A DNA stretch of 64,000 nt from Periplaneta americana (GCF_040183065.1 NC_091120.1:179344396-179408395), one strand, 5' to 3'. Shown: positions 1 to 12,367, numbered from the stretch's first letter. Translations and numbers: made by a program. The notes: generated by a model from the letters alone, not told the origin.

Positions 1-237
1 ACACACAGTCGTTAAATAAGAGATTAAGACTCTAGTAATTTCATGATTCTACTGTACCTGTCGAAAGAATGATTGTGGATCATAGGTGGAATGAATATAG
101 AAAGGGCAGATTTTTCAGAAAATTTCCCGCTATAAGCGAATACTTCATTTCGACCAGCAATTATGAACACTTCTTCGCTATACTAGGTAAGTAAAGTGCA
201 TGGAATTCTGATTGTAGTTTCTTTTTTTAATTTTATG

Positions 238-1505
238 TAGAAACTCTATTGGGGATCATCAGTGCGGTTTTCGGCGTAATAGATCGACTATTGATCAGAT
301 TTTTTGTATTCGACAGATAATGGAGAAAAAATGGGAGTATAAGGGTACAGTACATCAGTTATTCATAGATTTCAAAAAGGCATATGACTCGGTTAAGAGG
401 GAAGTATTATATGATATTCTTATTGAATTTGGTATTCCCAAGAAACTAGTTCGATTAATTAAAATGTGTCTCAGTGAAACATACAGCAGAGTCCGTATAG
501 GTCAGTTTCTATCTGATGCTTTTCCAATTCACTGCGGGCTAAAGCAGGGAGATGCACTATCACCATTACTTTTTAACTTCGCGCTTGAATATGCCATTAG
601 GAAAGTTCAGGATAACAGGCATGGTTTGGAATTGAACGGGTTACATCAGCTTCTTGTCTATGCGGATGACGTGAATATGTTAGGAGAAAATACACAAACG
701 ATTAGGGAAAACGCGGAAATTTTACTTGAAGCAAGTAGAGCGATCGGTTTGGAAGTAAATCCCGAAAAGACAAAGTATATGATTATGTCTCGTGACCAGA
801 ATATTGTACGAAATGGAAATATAAAAATTGGAGATTTATCCTTCGAAGAGGTGGAAAAATTCAAATATCTTGGAGCAACAGTAACAAATATAAATGACAC
901 TCGGGAGGAAATTAAACGCAGAATAAATATGGGAAATGCGTGTTATTATTCGGTTGAGAAGCTCTTATCATCCAGTTTGCTGTCCAAAAATCTGAAAGTT
1001 AGAATTTATAAAACAGTTATATTACCGGTTCTTCTGTATGGTTGTGAAACTTGGACTCTCACTCTGAGAGAGGAACATAGGTTCAGGGTGTTTGAGAATA
1101 AGGTGCTTAGGAAAATATTTGGGGCTAAGCGGGATGAAGTTACAGGAGAATGGAGAAAGTTACACAACACAGAACTGCACGCATTGTATTCTTCACCTGA
1201 CATAATTAGGAACATTAAATCCAGACGTTTGAGATGGGCAGGGCATGTAGCACGTATGGGCGAATCCAGAAATGCATATAGAGTGTTAGTTGGGAGACCG
1301 GAGGGAAAAAGACCTTTAGGGAGGCCGAGACGTAGATGGGAGGATAATATTAAAATGGATTTGAGGGAGGTGGGGTATGATGATAGAGACTGGATTAATC
1401 TTGCACAGGATAGGGACCGTTGGCGGGCTTATGTGAGGGCGGCAATGAACCTTCGGGTTCCTTAAAAGCCATTTGTAAATAAGTAAGTAAGTAGAAACTC
1501 TATTG
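238..1505 (+). mobile_element. 5'-truncated non-LTR retrotransposon (LINE) with TSD
   Basis: The insertion runs from about 252 to 1491 and is bounded by a direct repeat, TAGAAACTCTATTG, at 238-251 and 1492-1505. The 3' end is a short (TAAG)n tail after a brief 3' UTR. The TSD, 5' truncation and simple-repeat tail are the standard outcome of target-primed reverse transcription. The same family recurs at 1660, 5994, 19547, 43030 and 48366 in this window, so it is a prolific element. Clade is uncertain; the RT and C-terminal domain look RTE-like to me. Confidence 0.92.
254..1465 (+). CDS. LINE reverse transcriptase, C-terminal part (partial)
   Basis: This is the RT half of a LINE polyprotein that would copy element RNA at the nicked target. 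The frame is open from the truncation point at 254, before the first ATG at 320, so the ATG is not a real start. Counting from that ATG, the finger/palm motif [12 protein letters not shown] is at residues 14-25, GLKQGD at 73-78 and the catalytic YADD at 114-117. The C-terminal tail has the RWAGHVARM and [10 protein letters not shown] motifs typical of this RT type. The endonuclease half is missing because of 5' truncation. There is no frameshift or stop, so the copy is young, but it cannot mobilise itself. Confidence 0.9.
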   Translation, partial: DHQCGFRRNRSTIDQIFCIRQIMEKKWEYKGTVHQLFIDFKKAYDSVKREVLYDILIEFGIPKKLVRLIKMCLSETYSRVRIGQFLSDAFPIHCGLKQGDALSPLLFNFALEYAIRKVQDNRHGLELNGLHQLLVYADDVNMLGENTQTIRENAEILLEASRAIGLEVNPEKTKYMIMSRDQNIVRNGNIKIGDLSFEEVEKFKYLGATVTNINDTREEIKRRINMGNACYYSVEKLLSSSLLSKNLKVRIYKTVILPVLLYGCETWTLTLREEHRFRVFENKVLRKIFGAKRDEVTGEWRKLHNTELHALYSSPDIIRNIKSRRLRWAGHVARMGESRNAYRVLVGRPEGKRPLGRPRRRWEDNIKMDLREVGYDDRDWINLAQDRDRWRAYVRAAMNLRVP

Positions 1506-1568
1506 ACAAAAGTTACATGGGACGAAAAATAAAATATTTTGAACAAATGTAAAAAAACATAATAATAT

Positions 1569-1571
1569 TAC

Positions 1572-1616
<45 letters not shown>

Positions 1617-1658
1617 TAATAATAATAATAATAATAATAACAACAACAACAACAATAA
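1569..1658. repeat. (AAT)n microsatellite with AAC interruptions
   Basis: About 90 bp of AAT triplets, with a short AAC run near the right end. It sits directly against the 5' edge of the decayed LINE at 1660. The leucine-rich reverse-strand reading frame through it is spurious. Confidence 0.9.
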
Positions 1659-1659
1659 T

Positions 1660-2372
1660 AGAAGTAAAGAGATAAGTTTGGAAGTAAATCCCGTAAAGAT
1701 AAAGTATATGATTATGTCTCGTGACCGGAACATAGTACGAAATGGAAATATAAAAATTGGAAATTTATGCTTTGAAAAGGTGGAAAAATTAAAATATCTT
1801 GCAGCAACAGTAACAAATATAACTGACACTCGAGAGGAAATTAAAAAGCAGAATAAATATGGGAAATGCCTGTTATTATTCGGTTGAGAAGCTTTTATCA
1901 TCCAGTCTGCTGACAAAGAATCTGAAAGTTAGAATTTATAAAACAGTTATATTGCCGGTTGTTCTCTATGGTTGTGAAACTTGGCCTCTCACTTTGAGAA
2001 AGGAACAGAGGTTAAGAGTGTTTCAGAATACAGTACTTGGGAAAATATCTGGAGCTAAGAGGGATGAAATTATAGGAAATGGAGAAAGTTACACAACGTA
2101 GAACTGCACGCATTTTATTCTTCACCTGACATAATTAAGAACATTAAACTCAGACGTTTGAGATGGACAGATCATGTAGCACGTATGGACGAATTAAGAA
2201 ATCCATAAAAGTGTTAGTTGGGAGACCTGAGGCAAAAAGATCTTTGGGGAGGCCGAGACAAAACTGGATTTGAAGGAGATGAGATATAATGTCAGGGACT
2301 GGATTAATCTGGCACAAGATAGGGACCGATAGCGGGCTTATATGAGGGCGGCAATGAACCTCCGGTATTTAT
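1660..2372 (+). pseudogene. Decayed LINE RT fragment, same family as 254-1465
   Basis: This matches the last two thirds of the neighbouring RT, from the LEVNP motif to the AAMNL-like C-terminus. It has a frameshift near 1850 (KQNKYGKC in one frame, [11 protein letters not shown] in the next), another near 2090 and further damage beyond 2200. No (TAAG)n tail is visible. It is clearly older than the adjacent copy, which inserted about 170 bp away. Confidence 0.85.
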
Positions 2373-3337
2373 AAAAGTTATGGCAAGGTGTCTGTTTTTA
2401 ACGACACCATTTAATTATTTTTACATTTTTGAAATCTTCAGGTCTCAAAACACACAAAATCATATTGGATAATTTATAAACTATTATTTTATAAAACTGC
2501 CTCTACTTCATGATTCAATGTAGGCCTATATGTATTTGCACAACAAAGAGTAATGCTTCAGATTATGAATTTATCGCTATGGAGAATGAAGGAGACCTGA
2601 ATTTAACAATCTAAACAAAGCAAATAAAAATAAACTGAATAACAATGCTTCTTGAATGGTCCCAAGGTCCACGATTTCAAGCCATTAGATTTCTTCTTGT
2701 AATGCTATTTGAAGTGAAGGGTCCATCAGGACCGATCATGAGACCAGGAAAAATTAAAAGAAAATATAAATATTAGGGATGAGCTGCAACAGATCAACCG
2801 AATAGTGTTACTAAAAACCTTAATCAATTTTCAAAACAGACATGCAATGTTTGGCAATGAATAGGGACCATTTTCATCACTTTCTGTAAACTATATATGA
2901 CAAAATTAGAACATTGTTCAATATTGTATTTAATAATTTTATTTATTTCCATTTTGTGCCTTGTATTAATATTGCAGTAAAATTTCAATGGTGCATATCC
3001 ATTTTGTAAGTCATCAATGTTTGTTTTATTATGAATGAAATGTATTTTTATTATTATTTCGTACGTTTTGATTCCTGAAGAATCCAAAAATTGAAAAATA
3101 TGTACATGATGTCATTTAAAAGACAGACTCTGTCTTTACAAATAAAAAAACAATGTTTTTAAAACATGTACAAAATATTCCTTTTACCCCTTATACCTTA
3201 TTATGTAGAGTTTCTTTATGAAATAAAAAACAAGAAGCTACAAGCAATGTTCAAGTTTTATTCATATACAGTATATTCTTATTTGAGAATCTCTATTGAA
3301 TAATGTGTATTCCATGACTATGTAGTCATCATGTAGA
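2373..3337. other. AT-rich stretch with no recognisable gene
   Basis: I see no conserved coding frame, long repeat or RNA gene. The short open frames here have no recognisable motifs. Confidence 0.5.
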
Positions 3338-3425
3338 AAATTTCGTTCCGGCACTGTGAATCGAACCCAGAACCTCTCAGGTTGGCGCGCTGATTACTTT
3401 TAACCAAATTACCTGTGCAGGAACG
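3338..3425 (-). mobile_element. tRNA-derived SINE head (reverse strand)
   Basis: On the minus strand there is an internal box-B-like sequence (GGTTCGATTC) about 50 nt downstream of a degenerate box A. The final GTTCC and GGAAC segments pair as an acceptor-like stem. The anticodon arm is degenerate, so this is a tRNA-derived repeat and not a tRNA gene. Confidence 0.5.
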
Positions 3426-3521
3426 AATGTTTCCCCATTAATAGTACATAGAGTTTGTTCTAACACTTCAGGTAACGAGGAGTCTGAATTTAAATTTTAT
3501 GTTTAAAAGCTATTTCGACTG

Positions 3522-3872
3522 CCTCCGTGGCCTACTGGTCAGCATGCTGAATTCCAGATATGGAGGTCCCGGGTTCGATTCCCGAGCTCGGCTCTCGGTG
3601 AATTTTTCTTGAAGAAGAAAAATTGCTTGGGTGTCTAGAGTCTAGAAATTTGTATGATTGTGAGTGTGATTGTGAGTGTGCCCGGTTAATATTAATTAGC
3701 CTATCTTCAAAAATATATAATAGAGTATATCAGGACTGTCGCTGGGCAGTAACCTGAACACACGTTTCAGCGTCACATTGTTGACAAGTAACTCCATCAG
3801 TTAGCACAGCCATAAAGCACTAATAGATGCTATAGAGTTAACATTAACGAGGGAAAAAAAGAAAGAAAAAAA
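3522..3872 (+). mobile_element. tRNA-derived SINE
   Basis: The head at about 3526-3598 has a box A (GTGGCCTACTGG) and a box B (GGTTCGATTCC). A roughly 270-bp body follows and ends in an A/G-rich tail with GAAAGAAAAAAA near 3850-3872. Pol III internal promoter boxes plus an A-rich tail are the SINE signature. The 3' limit is approximate. Confidence 0.65.
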
Positions 3873-4284
3873 CCATTTCTTTAGCTTCCAGAAAAACGTG
3901 AGAAACTCCAGTCCTTAAGTCGAACCAGATACCATAGAATTACAAGCCAGACACAAGTGAAACCCACACAAAATCCGCAAAAATACCTGCATATTTTCAG
4001 TTCAGTCTTTACGCAATCTTGTGACGTAAAAAGACTTATAGCAAAATTGTAATATGGCGGCGTGCCATCCGTACGGTTTACACCTGTCGCAATCTAATTA
4101 ATTGATCGAACCTCGAGTGTTCGTCTGTTGTGAAGGTGACATACTGTACGTCATGAGGAGACACTACAAGAAGCAGAAGGTTTTACGTGAAGTTTCAGGA
4201 TAAAGCAACATAAAATCACATAATGCTTTGCTTTGGTCAAGAGAGATTACTCAGTTTTAATGTTTTTGAAAACTTAACAGTTAC

Positions 4285-4811
4285 AGCGTATTCCGAATCT
4301 CACCGGTCCGGTGGCATCAATGACGTCACGTTGCAGCGAAATAAGGAACAAAACTGCTGGAAGGATCGATGGCTGTCATGGCGACTGTACAAGTTGTTGT
4401 CTGTGCTACGCTAGCAAAATTTAGCGAAATTTTCGTACTGCCATCTCGTTCAAAGAAAAGATAGCATAAACAATTTATTTCTTGAACCGGTAGTAATAAC
4501 TAGTCCGTTGACATGTTCGCTCATAAGCCATTAACATATAGTTTTTACGTTGTGCTCATTACAAACAATACAGCAGAACTAAAGCAGAACACACCGCCAT
4601 GACACAACAGTGCACGATGTCATTCGTCTGCTAATTCCCGCCGTATACAAGAACCAATCAGATTCACTGATGGCGGCTGATGGAGACTGCCACCACCTCT
4701 GTAAGTTGATGGCACCGGTGCGACACCGGTGGAGCATCAATGACGTCATCGGTGGAATTCGGAACACCGTGATGCCATCGGATTGCTCACCGGTGAGATT
4801 CGGAATACGCT
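4285..4811. mobile_element. Non-autonomous DNA transposon (MITE-like) with TIRs
   Basis: The left end AGCGTATTCCGAATCTCACC is matched by its reverse complement at about 4790-4811. A second shared block just inside, with GGTGGCATCAATGACGTCA-like words, appears at both ends. The interior of about 530 bp has no transposase-like frame. No TSD was clear enough to assign a superfamily. Confidence 0.65.
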
Positions 4812-4959
4812 CTTATCTTACTTTTTAAGCATGAAAATTTGTGAAGTATTTTGTTTAACCGGACAGCGTTTACCTGATAATCCAAAATGTATTTAAAATA
4901 TACAATTCACTTGACGATATGTGTCAGAGAAAGAATAATAGCTTGTATACATCTATGTA

Positions 4960-5093
4960 TGCAATAGAGAGGAAAAGGAACTGGCCACCATACTCCATCA
5001 TCTCCTGGCTTCGTTGCCTAATGAGTGATGCCTTAATGATGACATTAGGTTCAAACCTGTCTTCGGACAGTTAACTAAACAACAACAACAACA
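4960..5093 (+). mobile_element. Probable LINE 3' UTR fragment with (AAC)n tail
   Basis: The segment containing TGATGCCTTAATGATGACAT, then CTGTCTTCGGACAGT, ends in an (AAC)n run at about 5078-5093. CTGTC.TTCG.GACAG forms a small perfect hairpin just before the tail, a layout common at LINE 3' ends. There is no RT sequence, so family is unknown. Confidence 0.45.
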
Positions 5094-5974
5094 ATGAAGT
5101 TTTGGATGCATGTATTTTTCTCTCATGTGAACAATATACTACTTTTTTAAAATATAATATTTATTTCCTACTAAATGTTTAAAAAAATATTAATATTATT
5201 TTTTTAAATAAACCATATTATATTTTACATTGAAGGTATCAGAGTATGTTGTTCATATGTGAAAGCTGTACGTGCAAGTAAAGTTTCTTTATAGTAAGAC
5301 TTATATTGCGATACTAGGTTGGCAAATGCTCTATAACAGAGGCGAGGGAAAGTTCGAGACTCGAGACTGTTATGTATACTTAACGCCCGTGTATTGCATA
5401 TTCTTTTTTGCACAATCATAATTTATGCCTTTATTTTATTTATTATGTATTTTAGTTATGTATTAATTCTGAACTGAACGTTTGTAATTGTATTAATGGC
5501 AATATATAATTTTCTAGGTGACCGTGTTTTTATATTCTTTTGTTTTATTTGTTGGATACGACTGTCTTTTATGTGTATGCATTGTTCAAATAAATAAAAA
5601 GCTATTGCAATATATGAAATTGAATGACAGTTTTATCCCATAACATTTAATAATTGTTCAAATTTCACGTTCAATTTTAATGTTAATAAATAAAGTTACA
5701 GCTTGTTCTTTCAGAGTTTTTGTTATTTTTTAATTTACAAGTGACTGTATGTTATGTTTGTGGAGAATTTACTTACAACATAGCTGTGTTTAAGTAATTT
5801 ACTTACTGCACTGTTATTTCCAACGTTTCTGCAGTAACCATTGAACGTATTGTATCTTCAAGTTATACAGCGTGCAACAATGATGGTAAGTATGCAAAAA
5901 GAGCATGATTGTGCAAAAAAAATTTACTTTTTTTTTATTTTATCAGGTGAATCAATCCAGCTGAACAAAATACT

Positions 5975-6419
5975 CCACAAATTTTCATACTTACTTACTT
6001 ACTTACTTACAGGCTTTTAAGGAACCCGGAGGTTCAGGGGAAGGAAACATTGATCACCAATTAGGAACAGGATTCTTTGTACATAAAAGAATAAAATCAG
6101 CAGTAAAAAAGGTCGAATTTATCAGTGACAGGTTATCGTATTTAGTAATAAAGGGTAGATGGTGCGATATCGTAGTTATAAATGCTCACGCCCCTACAGA
6201 AGAGAAAGACCACCATATAAAGGATAGCTTCTATGAGGAATTGGAACACACTTTTGATCAGTTACCTAGATATCACATGAAAGTTTTATTGGGGGATTTC
6301 AACGCTAAAGTAGGACAGGAGGATATTTTTAAACCAACAATTGGAAAAGAGAGCCTACACGTATGTAGTAGTGTCAATTGAGTTAGGTTAGTAAACTTCG
6401 CCACAAATTTTCATACTTA
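5975..6419. mobile_element. LINE copy with internal inversion (twin priming) and TSD
   Basis: A 19-bp direct repeat, CCACAAATTTTCATACTTA, lies at 5975-5993 and 6401-6419. Between the copies, 5994 to about 6037 is the reverse complement of the LINE 3' end, with the (TAAG)n tail. The rest, to about 6408, is the same LINE family's endonuclease region in forward orientation. A 5' part inverted relative to the 3' end inside one TSD pair is the diagnostic product of twin priming. Confidence 0.88.
6040..6408 (+). pseudogene. LINE apurinic-like endonuclease (EN) fragment
   Basis: The frame beginning with GNIDHQLGTGFFVHKRI reads for about 120 codons. It contains NAHAPTEEKD and the metal/catalytic-site motif LLGDFNAKVG, characteristic of the APE-type endonuclease domain of LINEs. 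One in-frame TGA interrupts it near 6379, followed by VRLVNFAT. This gives the N-terminal domain missing from the RT copy at 254-1465. Confidence 0.85.
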
Positions 6420-6480
6420 TAAAAAATCTCTTAAGCTTTAAAAAAAACATTAAAATTACTTATATTTAGTGATGTATTAA

Positions 6481-6655
6481 AATTGAGTACCGGGTCTTTC
6501 TCGGGGGTAAAAGGCGGTCAGAGCGTGGTGCCGACCACACCACCTCATTCTAGTGCCGAGGTCATGGAAAGCATGGGGCTCTACCTCCATGCCCCCCAAG
6601 TGCCTTCATGGTATGTTACGGGGATACCTTTACCTTTTTTTACCTTATAGATAGT
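6481..6655. repeat. Probable interspersed repeat with ACCTTT-type tail
   Basis: A GC-rich island (GAGTACCGGGTC..., GGGGCTCTACCTCCATG) in otherwise AT-rich DNA. It ends in a TACCTTT-like simple repeat at about 6628-6655. I recognise the style as an insect interspersed repeat, but no second copy is present here and I see no coding frame. Confidence 0.4.
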
Positions 6656-7526
6656 GTATATTACGCATACTATTTTTATTTTCAAACAACCTACAAGTTA
6701 TGAAAAAAAATATTTAAATACAGTATAATATACTAGCGAAAGGTTAGACCTACTCCCTAAAAAATTTGGATTAGTTTCAAAATCTCTGTATAAATTTATC
6801 GAAACTGTAGAACTTTTCATATAGGTCAATTGGATTGAATCAAAATAGACTGAGCTAAGGAATACGTCTTTAAAGTACTAAACATTATGCTTTGATACAT
6901 TCTGTGTAGTATATAGTGGCATTTGACCCATTTCGAATGCAAACCACCAGACGCCGAGCAAATCGATAACTGGTTACAGCGGTTTAAAAGTCATGCTTCT
7001 AATGCAATTAACGGTCCCCATTGTGAACTGAAAGAAACTCGACTCCGAACCCTCCTGTCTGCAATTGTGTTTTAATACGGCCAGAAAATTAAGATACTTT
7101 GCAAAGTCTCTCGCGGAATGAAGTGGGGAAGAACAATGGGACGCTAATTCCCGCAACCCGCTTCTTAGAAGAGAAAAAAAAAATACAACCATAGCAACAA
7201 ATTCACAGAAATTGCGACACAGCGAGCCTTGCAGCTGCAGTCTATATTCTTCCACTCAATTAGAAACATTCGTTCCATTTAACGTTGAAAACATTGTTAC
7301 AACGAAGATTGTAATTTCTGTAAATTTAACTTCTTAACCGTTTGTTAAGCGTACAAAACAGGCATACGTCATCCAAGAGTGAAATAATTATCTCTGTAGG
7401 TCAAAGAAGTTAAAAAATTAGCACGGGAAAGAAGTTCTGGTTTTCCCCGTGCTCATGAAATAAGTCAGACACGTCCAAACTTGTTTGTTACTCCAATTTT
7501 AGAGTAGATAAGATCTTATGCGATAG

Positions 7527-10345
7527 AATTGTAGAGGAGTACAAGCAGCTGCAACTAGATTTTCAATCACAATTATTATAGAGGAGTAGAAGTAATCGCA
7601 ACTAGCTTTTCAATCATAATTATTATAGAGGAGTAGAAGTAGCCGCAACTAGCTTTTCAATCTTAATTATTGTAGAAAAGTAGAAGTAGCTGCAACTAGC
7701 TTTTCAATCATAATTATTGTAGAGGAGTACAAGCAGCTGCAACTAGCTTTTCAATCACAACTGCTGTAGAGAAGTATAAGTAGTCGCAACTAGCTTTGCA
7801 ATCACAATTATTGTAGAGGAGTAGAAGTAATCGCAACTAGCTTTTCAATCATAATCATTGTAGAGGAGTAGAAGTAGCCGCAACTAGCTTTTCAATCTTA
7901 ATTATTGTAGAGAAGTAGAAGTAGCTGCAACTAGCTTTTCAATCATAATTATTGTAGAGGAGTACAAGCAGCTGCAACTAGCTTTTCAATCACAACTGCT
8001 GTAGAGAAGTATAAGTAGTCGCAACTAGCTTTGCAATCACAATTATTGTAGAGGAGTAGAAGTAGTCGCAACTAGCTTTTCAATCCTAATTATTGTAGAA
8101 AAGTAGAAGTAGCTCCAACTAGCTTTTCAATCATAATTATTGTAGAGAAGTAGAAGTTGCAGAGGAGTATAAGTAACTGCAACTAGTTTTTCAATCAAAA
8201 CTAATGTGGAGGAGTAGAAGTGGCTGCAACTAGCTTTTCAATCATAATTATTGTAGAGGAATAGAAGTAGCTGCAACTAGCTTTTCAATCACAACTGCTG
8301 TAGAGAAGTATAAGTAGTCGCAACTAGCTTTGCAATCACAATTATCGTAGAGGAGTAGAAGTAATCGCAACTAGCTTTTCAATAATAATTATTGTAGAGG
8401 AGTAGAAGTAGCCGCAACTAGCTTTTCAATCTTAATTATTGTAGAAAAGTAGAAGTAGCTGCAACTAGCTTTTCAATCATAATTGTTGTAGAGTAGTACA
8501 AGCAGCTGCAACTAGCTTTTCAATCACAACTGCTGTAGAGAAGTATAAGTAGTCGCAACTAGCTTTGCAATCACAATTATTGTAGAGAAGTATAAGTAGT
8601 CGCAACTAGCTTTGCAATCACAATTATTGTAGAGGAGTAGAAGTAGTCGCAACTAGCTTTTCAATCATAATTATTGTAGAAAAGTAGAAGTAGCTCCAAC
8701 TAGCTTTTCAATCATAATTATTGTAGAGAAGTAGAAGTTGCAGAGGAGTATAGGTAACTGCAACTAGTTTTTCAATCAAAACTAATGTAGAGGAGTAGAA
8801 GTGGCTGCAACTAGCTTTTCAATCATAATTATTGTAGAGAAGTAGAAGTAGCTGCAACTAGCTTTTCAATCGCAACTGCTGTAGAGAAGTATAAGTAGTC
8901 GCAACTAGCTTTGCAATCACAATTATTGTAGAGGAGTAGAAGTAGTCGCAACTAGCTTTTCAATCATAATTATTGTAGAGGAGTAGAAGTAGCCGCAACT
9001 AGCTTTTCAATCATAATTATTGTAGAGGAATAGAAGTAGCTGCAACTAGCTTTTCAATCACAACTGCTGTAGAGAAGTATAAGTAGTCGCAACTAGCTTT
9101 GCAATCACAATTATTGTAGAGGAGTAGAAGTAATCGCAACTAGCTTTTCAATCATAATCATTGTAGAGGAGTAGAAGTAGCCGCAACTAGCTTTTCAATC
9201 TTAATTATTGTAGAGAAGTAGAAGTAGCTGCAACTAGCTTTTCAATCATAATTATTGTAGAGGAGTACAAGCAGCTGCAACTAGCTTTTCAATCACAACT
9301 GCTGTAGAGAAGTATAAGTAGTCGCAACTAGCTTTGCAATCACAATTATTGTAGAGGAGTAGAAGTAGTCGCAACTAGCTTTTCAATCTTAATTATTGTA
9401 GAAAAGTAGAAGTAGCTCCAACTAGCTTTTCAATCATAATTATTGTAGAGAAGTAGAAGTTGCAGAGGAGTATAAGTAACTGCAACTAGTTTTTCAATCA
9501 AAACTAATGTGGAGGAGTAGAAGTGGCTGCAACTAGCTTTTCAATCATAATTATTGTAGAGGAATAGAAGTAGCTGCAACTAGCTTTTCAATCACAACTG
9601 CTGTAGAGAAGTATAAGTAGTCGCAACTAGCTTTGCAATCACAATTATCGTAGAGGAGTAGAAGTAGTCGCAACTAGCTTTTCAATCATAATTACTGTAG
9701 AGGAGTAGAAGTAGCCGCAACTAGCTTTTCAATCTTAATTAGTGTAGAAAAGTAGAAGTAGCTGCAACTAGCTTTTCAATCATAATTATTGTAGAGAAGT
9801 AGAAGTAGCTGCAACTAGTTTTTCAATCAAAACTATTGCAGAGGAGTATAAGTAACTGCAACTAGTTTTCCAATCATAACTATTGTAGAGGAGTAGAAGC
9901 AGCTGCAACTTCCTTTTCAAGCACGACTATTGTAGAGGAGTTGAAGCAACTCCAACTAGCTTTTCAATCATAAGTATTGTAGAGGAGTTGAAGCAGCTCC
10001 AACTAACTTTTCAATCATAACTATTGTAGAGGAGTAGAAGCAGCTGCAACTAGCTTTTCAATCACAACTATTGTAGAGGAGTAGAAGCAGCTCCAACTAG
10101 CTTTTCAATCACAATTATTGTAGAGGAGTTGAAGTAACTCCAACTAACTCTTCAATCATAACTATTGTACAGGAGTAGAAGTATCTGCAACTAGTTTTTC
10201 AATCATAACTATTGTAGAGGACTAGAAGCAGCTCCAACTAACTTTTCAATCATAACTATTGTGGAGGAGTAGAAGCAGCTCGAACTAGCTTTTCAATCAT
10301 AACTATTGTAGAAGTTTAGAAGTGGCTGCAACTAGCTTTTCGAGC
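7527..10345. repeat. 47-bp satellite array, about 60 copies, with higher-order structure
   Basis: The monomer, containing CAACTAGCTTTTCAATCA and TTGTAGAGGAGTAGAAGTA, repeats every 47 bp. Some monomers carry a 17-bp extension (GAAGTTGCAGAGGAGTA). The variant ACTGCTGTAGAGAAG recurs at 7759, 7994, 8293, 8528, 8874, 9062, 9297 and 9596. The spacings are multiples of 47, or that plus 17. The right-hand third (after about 9830) is more diverged. The period is not a multiple of 3 and no long frame survives, so it is non-coding. Confidence 0.97.
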
Positions 10346-11340
10346 ATGAATTTTAAATTAATTGTTGTTCATCCACTAGTGTTTCAGTAGCCAGTGGGAA
10401 ATGGTAGTATCTGTCCAGATTGGAGCCAGTAAAGCGTATCGGCACACGACAGTTAGAAGAACGAAAGCGCAATTGCAACACGTTACTGTTAAGAAGAGGC
10501 TAATTAGTACGCTTCGGTTACTAATTAAATTTTGTGTTGGGATTAGTTGAATATAAATCAGTTGTCATATGGCGGACGTCCTTGAAAGTCTCTCTCTCTC
10601 CAAATATACATAATAATGATGAAAATAACATTGTGTATTACGAACTATACGCAGTAAAATCATTAAAAAGTATACAAATATTTTAAGGAAGGAAGATAAC
10701 AATGCCATAATCCTCTTGCTAAAGCAACAGCTGCGATAATGATGAGATTTCTTAAAGATATATTTCTGAACTCTTGAGTAAGAGATGGTATAAACGGCTG
10801 TGATTTCAGTTAACTATTCAATTTATTTACGCTATCTCCAAAACCCTCGGATTCTTACCGGCTGACAGAGTCCAGATTTCCTAGGAACTCAGCAGTTAGC
10901 GAACTATCCCTAGGATGTACTGGACAGACGTTCCATTCAATTTCCGGAGTAGGTATGTAAGTCTGTGGAAGGGGACTCAATTCAGATCGAGGGCTGTCCA
11001 GGGTTAGACATTGTTACGTTCGTTCATATGCAGACCTACACTTTTGCTCAACAGAGACCGAGCCTATAAAGGATTTATGAGAGAGAAAATTTCGACTTGG
11101 TCACCAGGATGATATGTAAGTTTTTATTCAACAGCCTTCCCCAACAAAATATGTTATTCATAAACAATAAGGCTAGGCCTATATGATATAAAAAATGAAA
11201 CTCAAAACATTGTATTATTTAGGGCCAAATTAAAGAAGTATCTAATTTCTCTCGCCTTTTATTCTGTAGGTGAATTCAAGATATTCAACAGCGCTTCATG
11301 CATTATCACTAATTCAGACGCTAAATAACCTAAGGCAGGC
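10346..11340. other. Sequence with no recognisable gene
   Basis: It lies between the satellite and the large palindrome. I found no conserved frame, tRNA-like boxes or long repeat. Confidence 0.45.
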
Positions 11341-11427
11341 ATGTCAATTGATTATTAAATAAATATATAATAAATTTCAATCTTAAGACATATCAACTTG
11401 CAAATGTTTATTTGCTATGTAATAACA

Positions 11428-11465
11428 ATATGAACGTTTTCGCCGTTTAGGGCATCTTCAGATAT
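11428..11465 (-). ncRNA. Minimal hammerhead ribozyme motif (left arm)
   Basis: Read on the minus strand: stem I strand AUAU, core CUGAAGA, stem II GCC/GGC closing a CUAAAC loop, core GAA, self-complementary stem III AACGUU, cleavage-site C, then stem I strand AUAU. This satisfies the CUGANGA...GAA core with U16.1 and an allowed H17. The palindromic stem III suggests cleavage as a dimer, as known for short retroelement hammerheads. Activity is untested. Confidence 0.65.
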
Positions 11466-12329
11466 AACAAAAAACATATAATCTGAACCTATAACAGTAA
11501 ATTATGCAAATGACAAAGAATAGAAAACAATATATGTAATACATAAGATTCATGAGCTATATGTAAATATGACATAATGCAGGATGAATATAGAGATAAT
11601 CTTTGGATTTTAAAATTAGACTAGACGAATATTTTATACATATAGCTCATGTTACAATTAAATATACAATGGTTAAAATTTGTCAATGATGTTAAAATTT
11701 AAAATTTATAATGATGATAATAAAATATTTTAGAGTAATCATAGCTGAGAATTGTCGTGAGTTACAAGATAGTTTGCGTAGCTGATGTTCGTGTATTTTG
11801 TAATTGTTTCATTTAGAGAGATCGTTGGCTTTTGAAATGGATGTTGTTTGACGATTGGTGACTACTCTAATTTGACATCCTATTACGTGTCAATAAACGT
11901 GATGACTCGTAATAGGATGTCAAATTAGAGTAGTCACCAATCGTCAAACAACATCCATTTCAAAAGCCAACGATCTCTCTAAATGAAACAATTACAAAAT
12001 ACATGAACATCAGCTACGCAAACTATCTTGTAACTCACGACAATTCTCAGCTATGATTACTCTAAAATATTTTATTATCATCATTATAAATTTTAAATTT
12101 TAACATCATTGACAAATTTTAACCATTGTATATTTAATTGTAACATGAGCTATATGTATAAAATATTCGTCTAGTCTAATTTTAAAATCCAAAGATTATC
12201 TCTATATTCATCCTGCATTATGTCATATTTACATATAGCTCATGAATCTTATGCATTACATATATTGTTTTCTATTCTTTGTCATTTGCATAATTTACTG
12301 TTATAGGTTCAGATTATATGTTTTTTGTT

Positions 12330-12367
12330 ATATCTGAAGATGCCCTAAACGGCGAAAACGTTCATAT
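12330..12367 (+). ncRNA. Minimal hammerhead ribozyme motif (right arm)
   Basis: Forward-strand mirror of the left-arm motif, with identical core, stem II, palindromic stem III and stem I. The predicted cleavage site is after C12363. Conservation in both arms follows from the palindrome and is not independent evidence. Confidence 0.65.

Noticed and set aside
7527-10345. Regularly spaced repeats resembling a CRISPR array
   Set aside because: The 47-bp units are contiguous variants without unique spacers, in an animal-type genome. It is a satellite.
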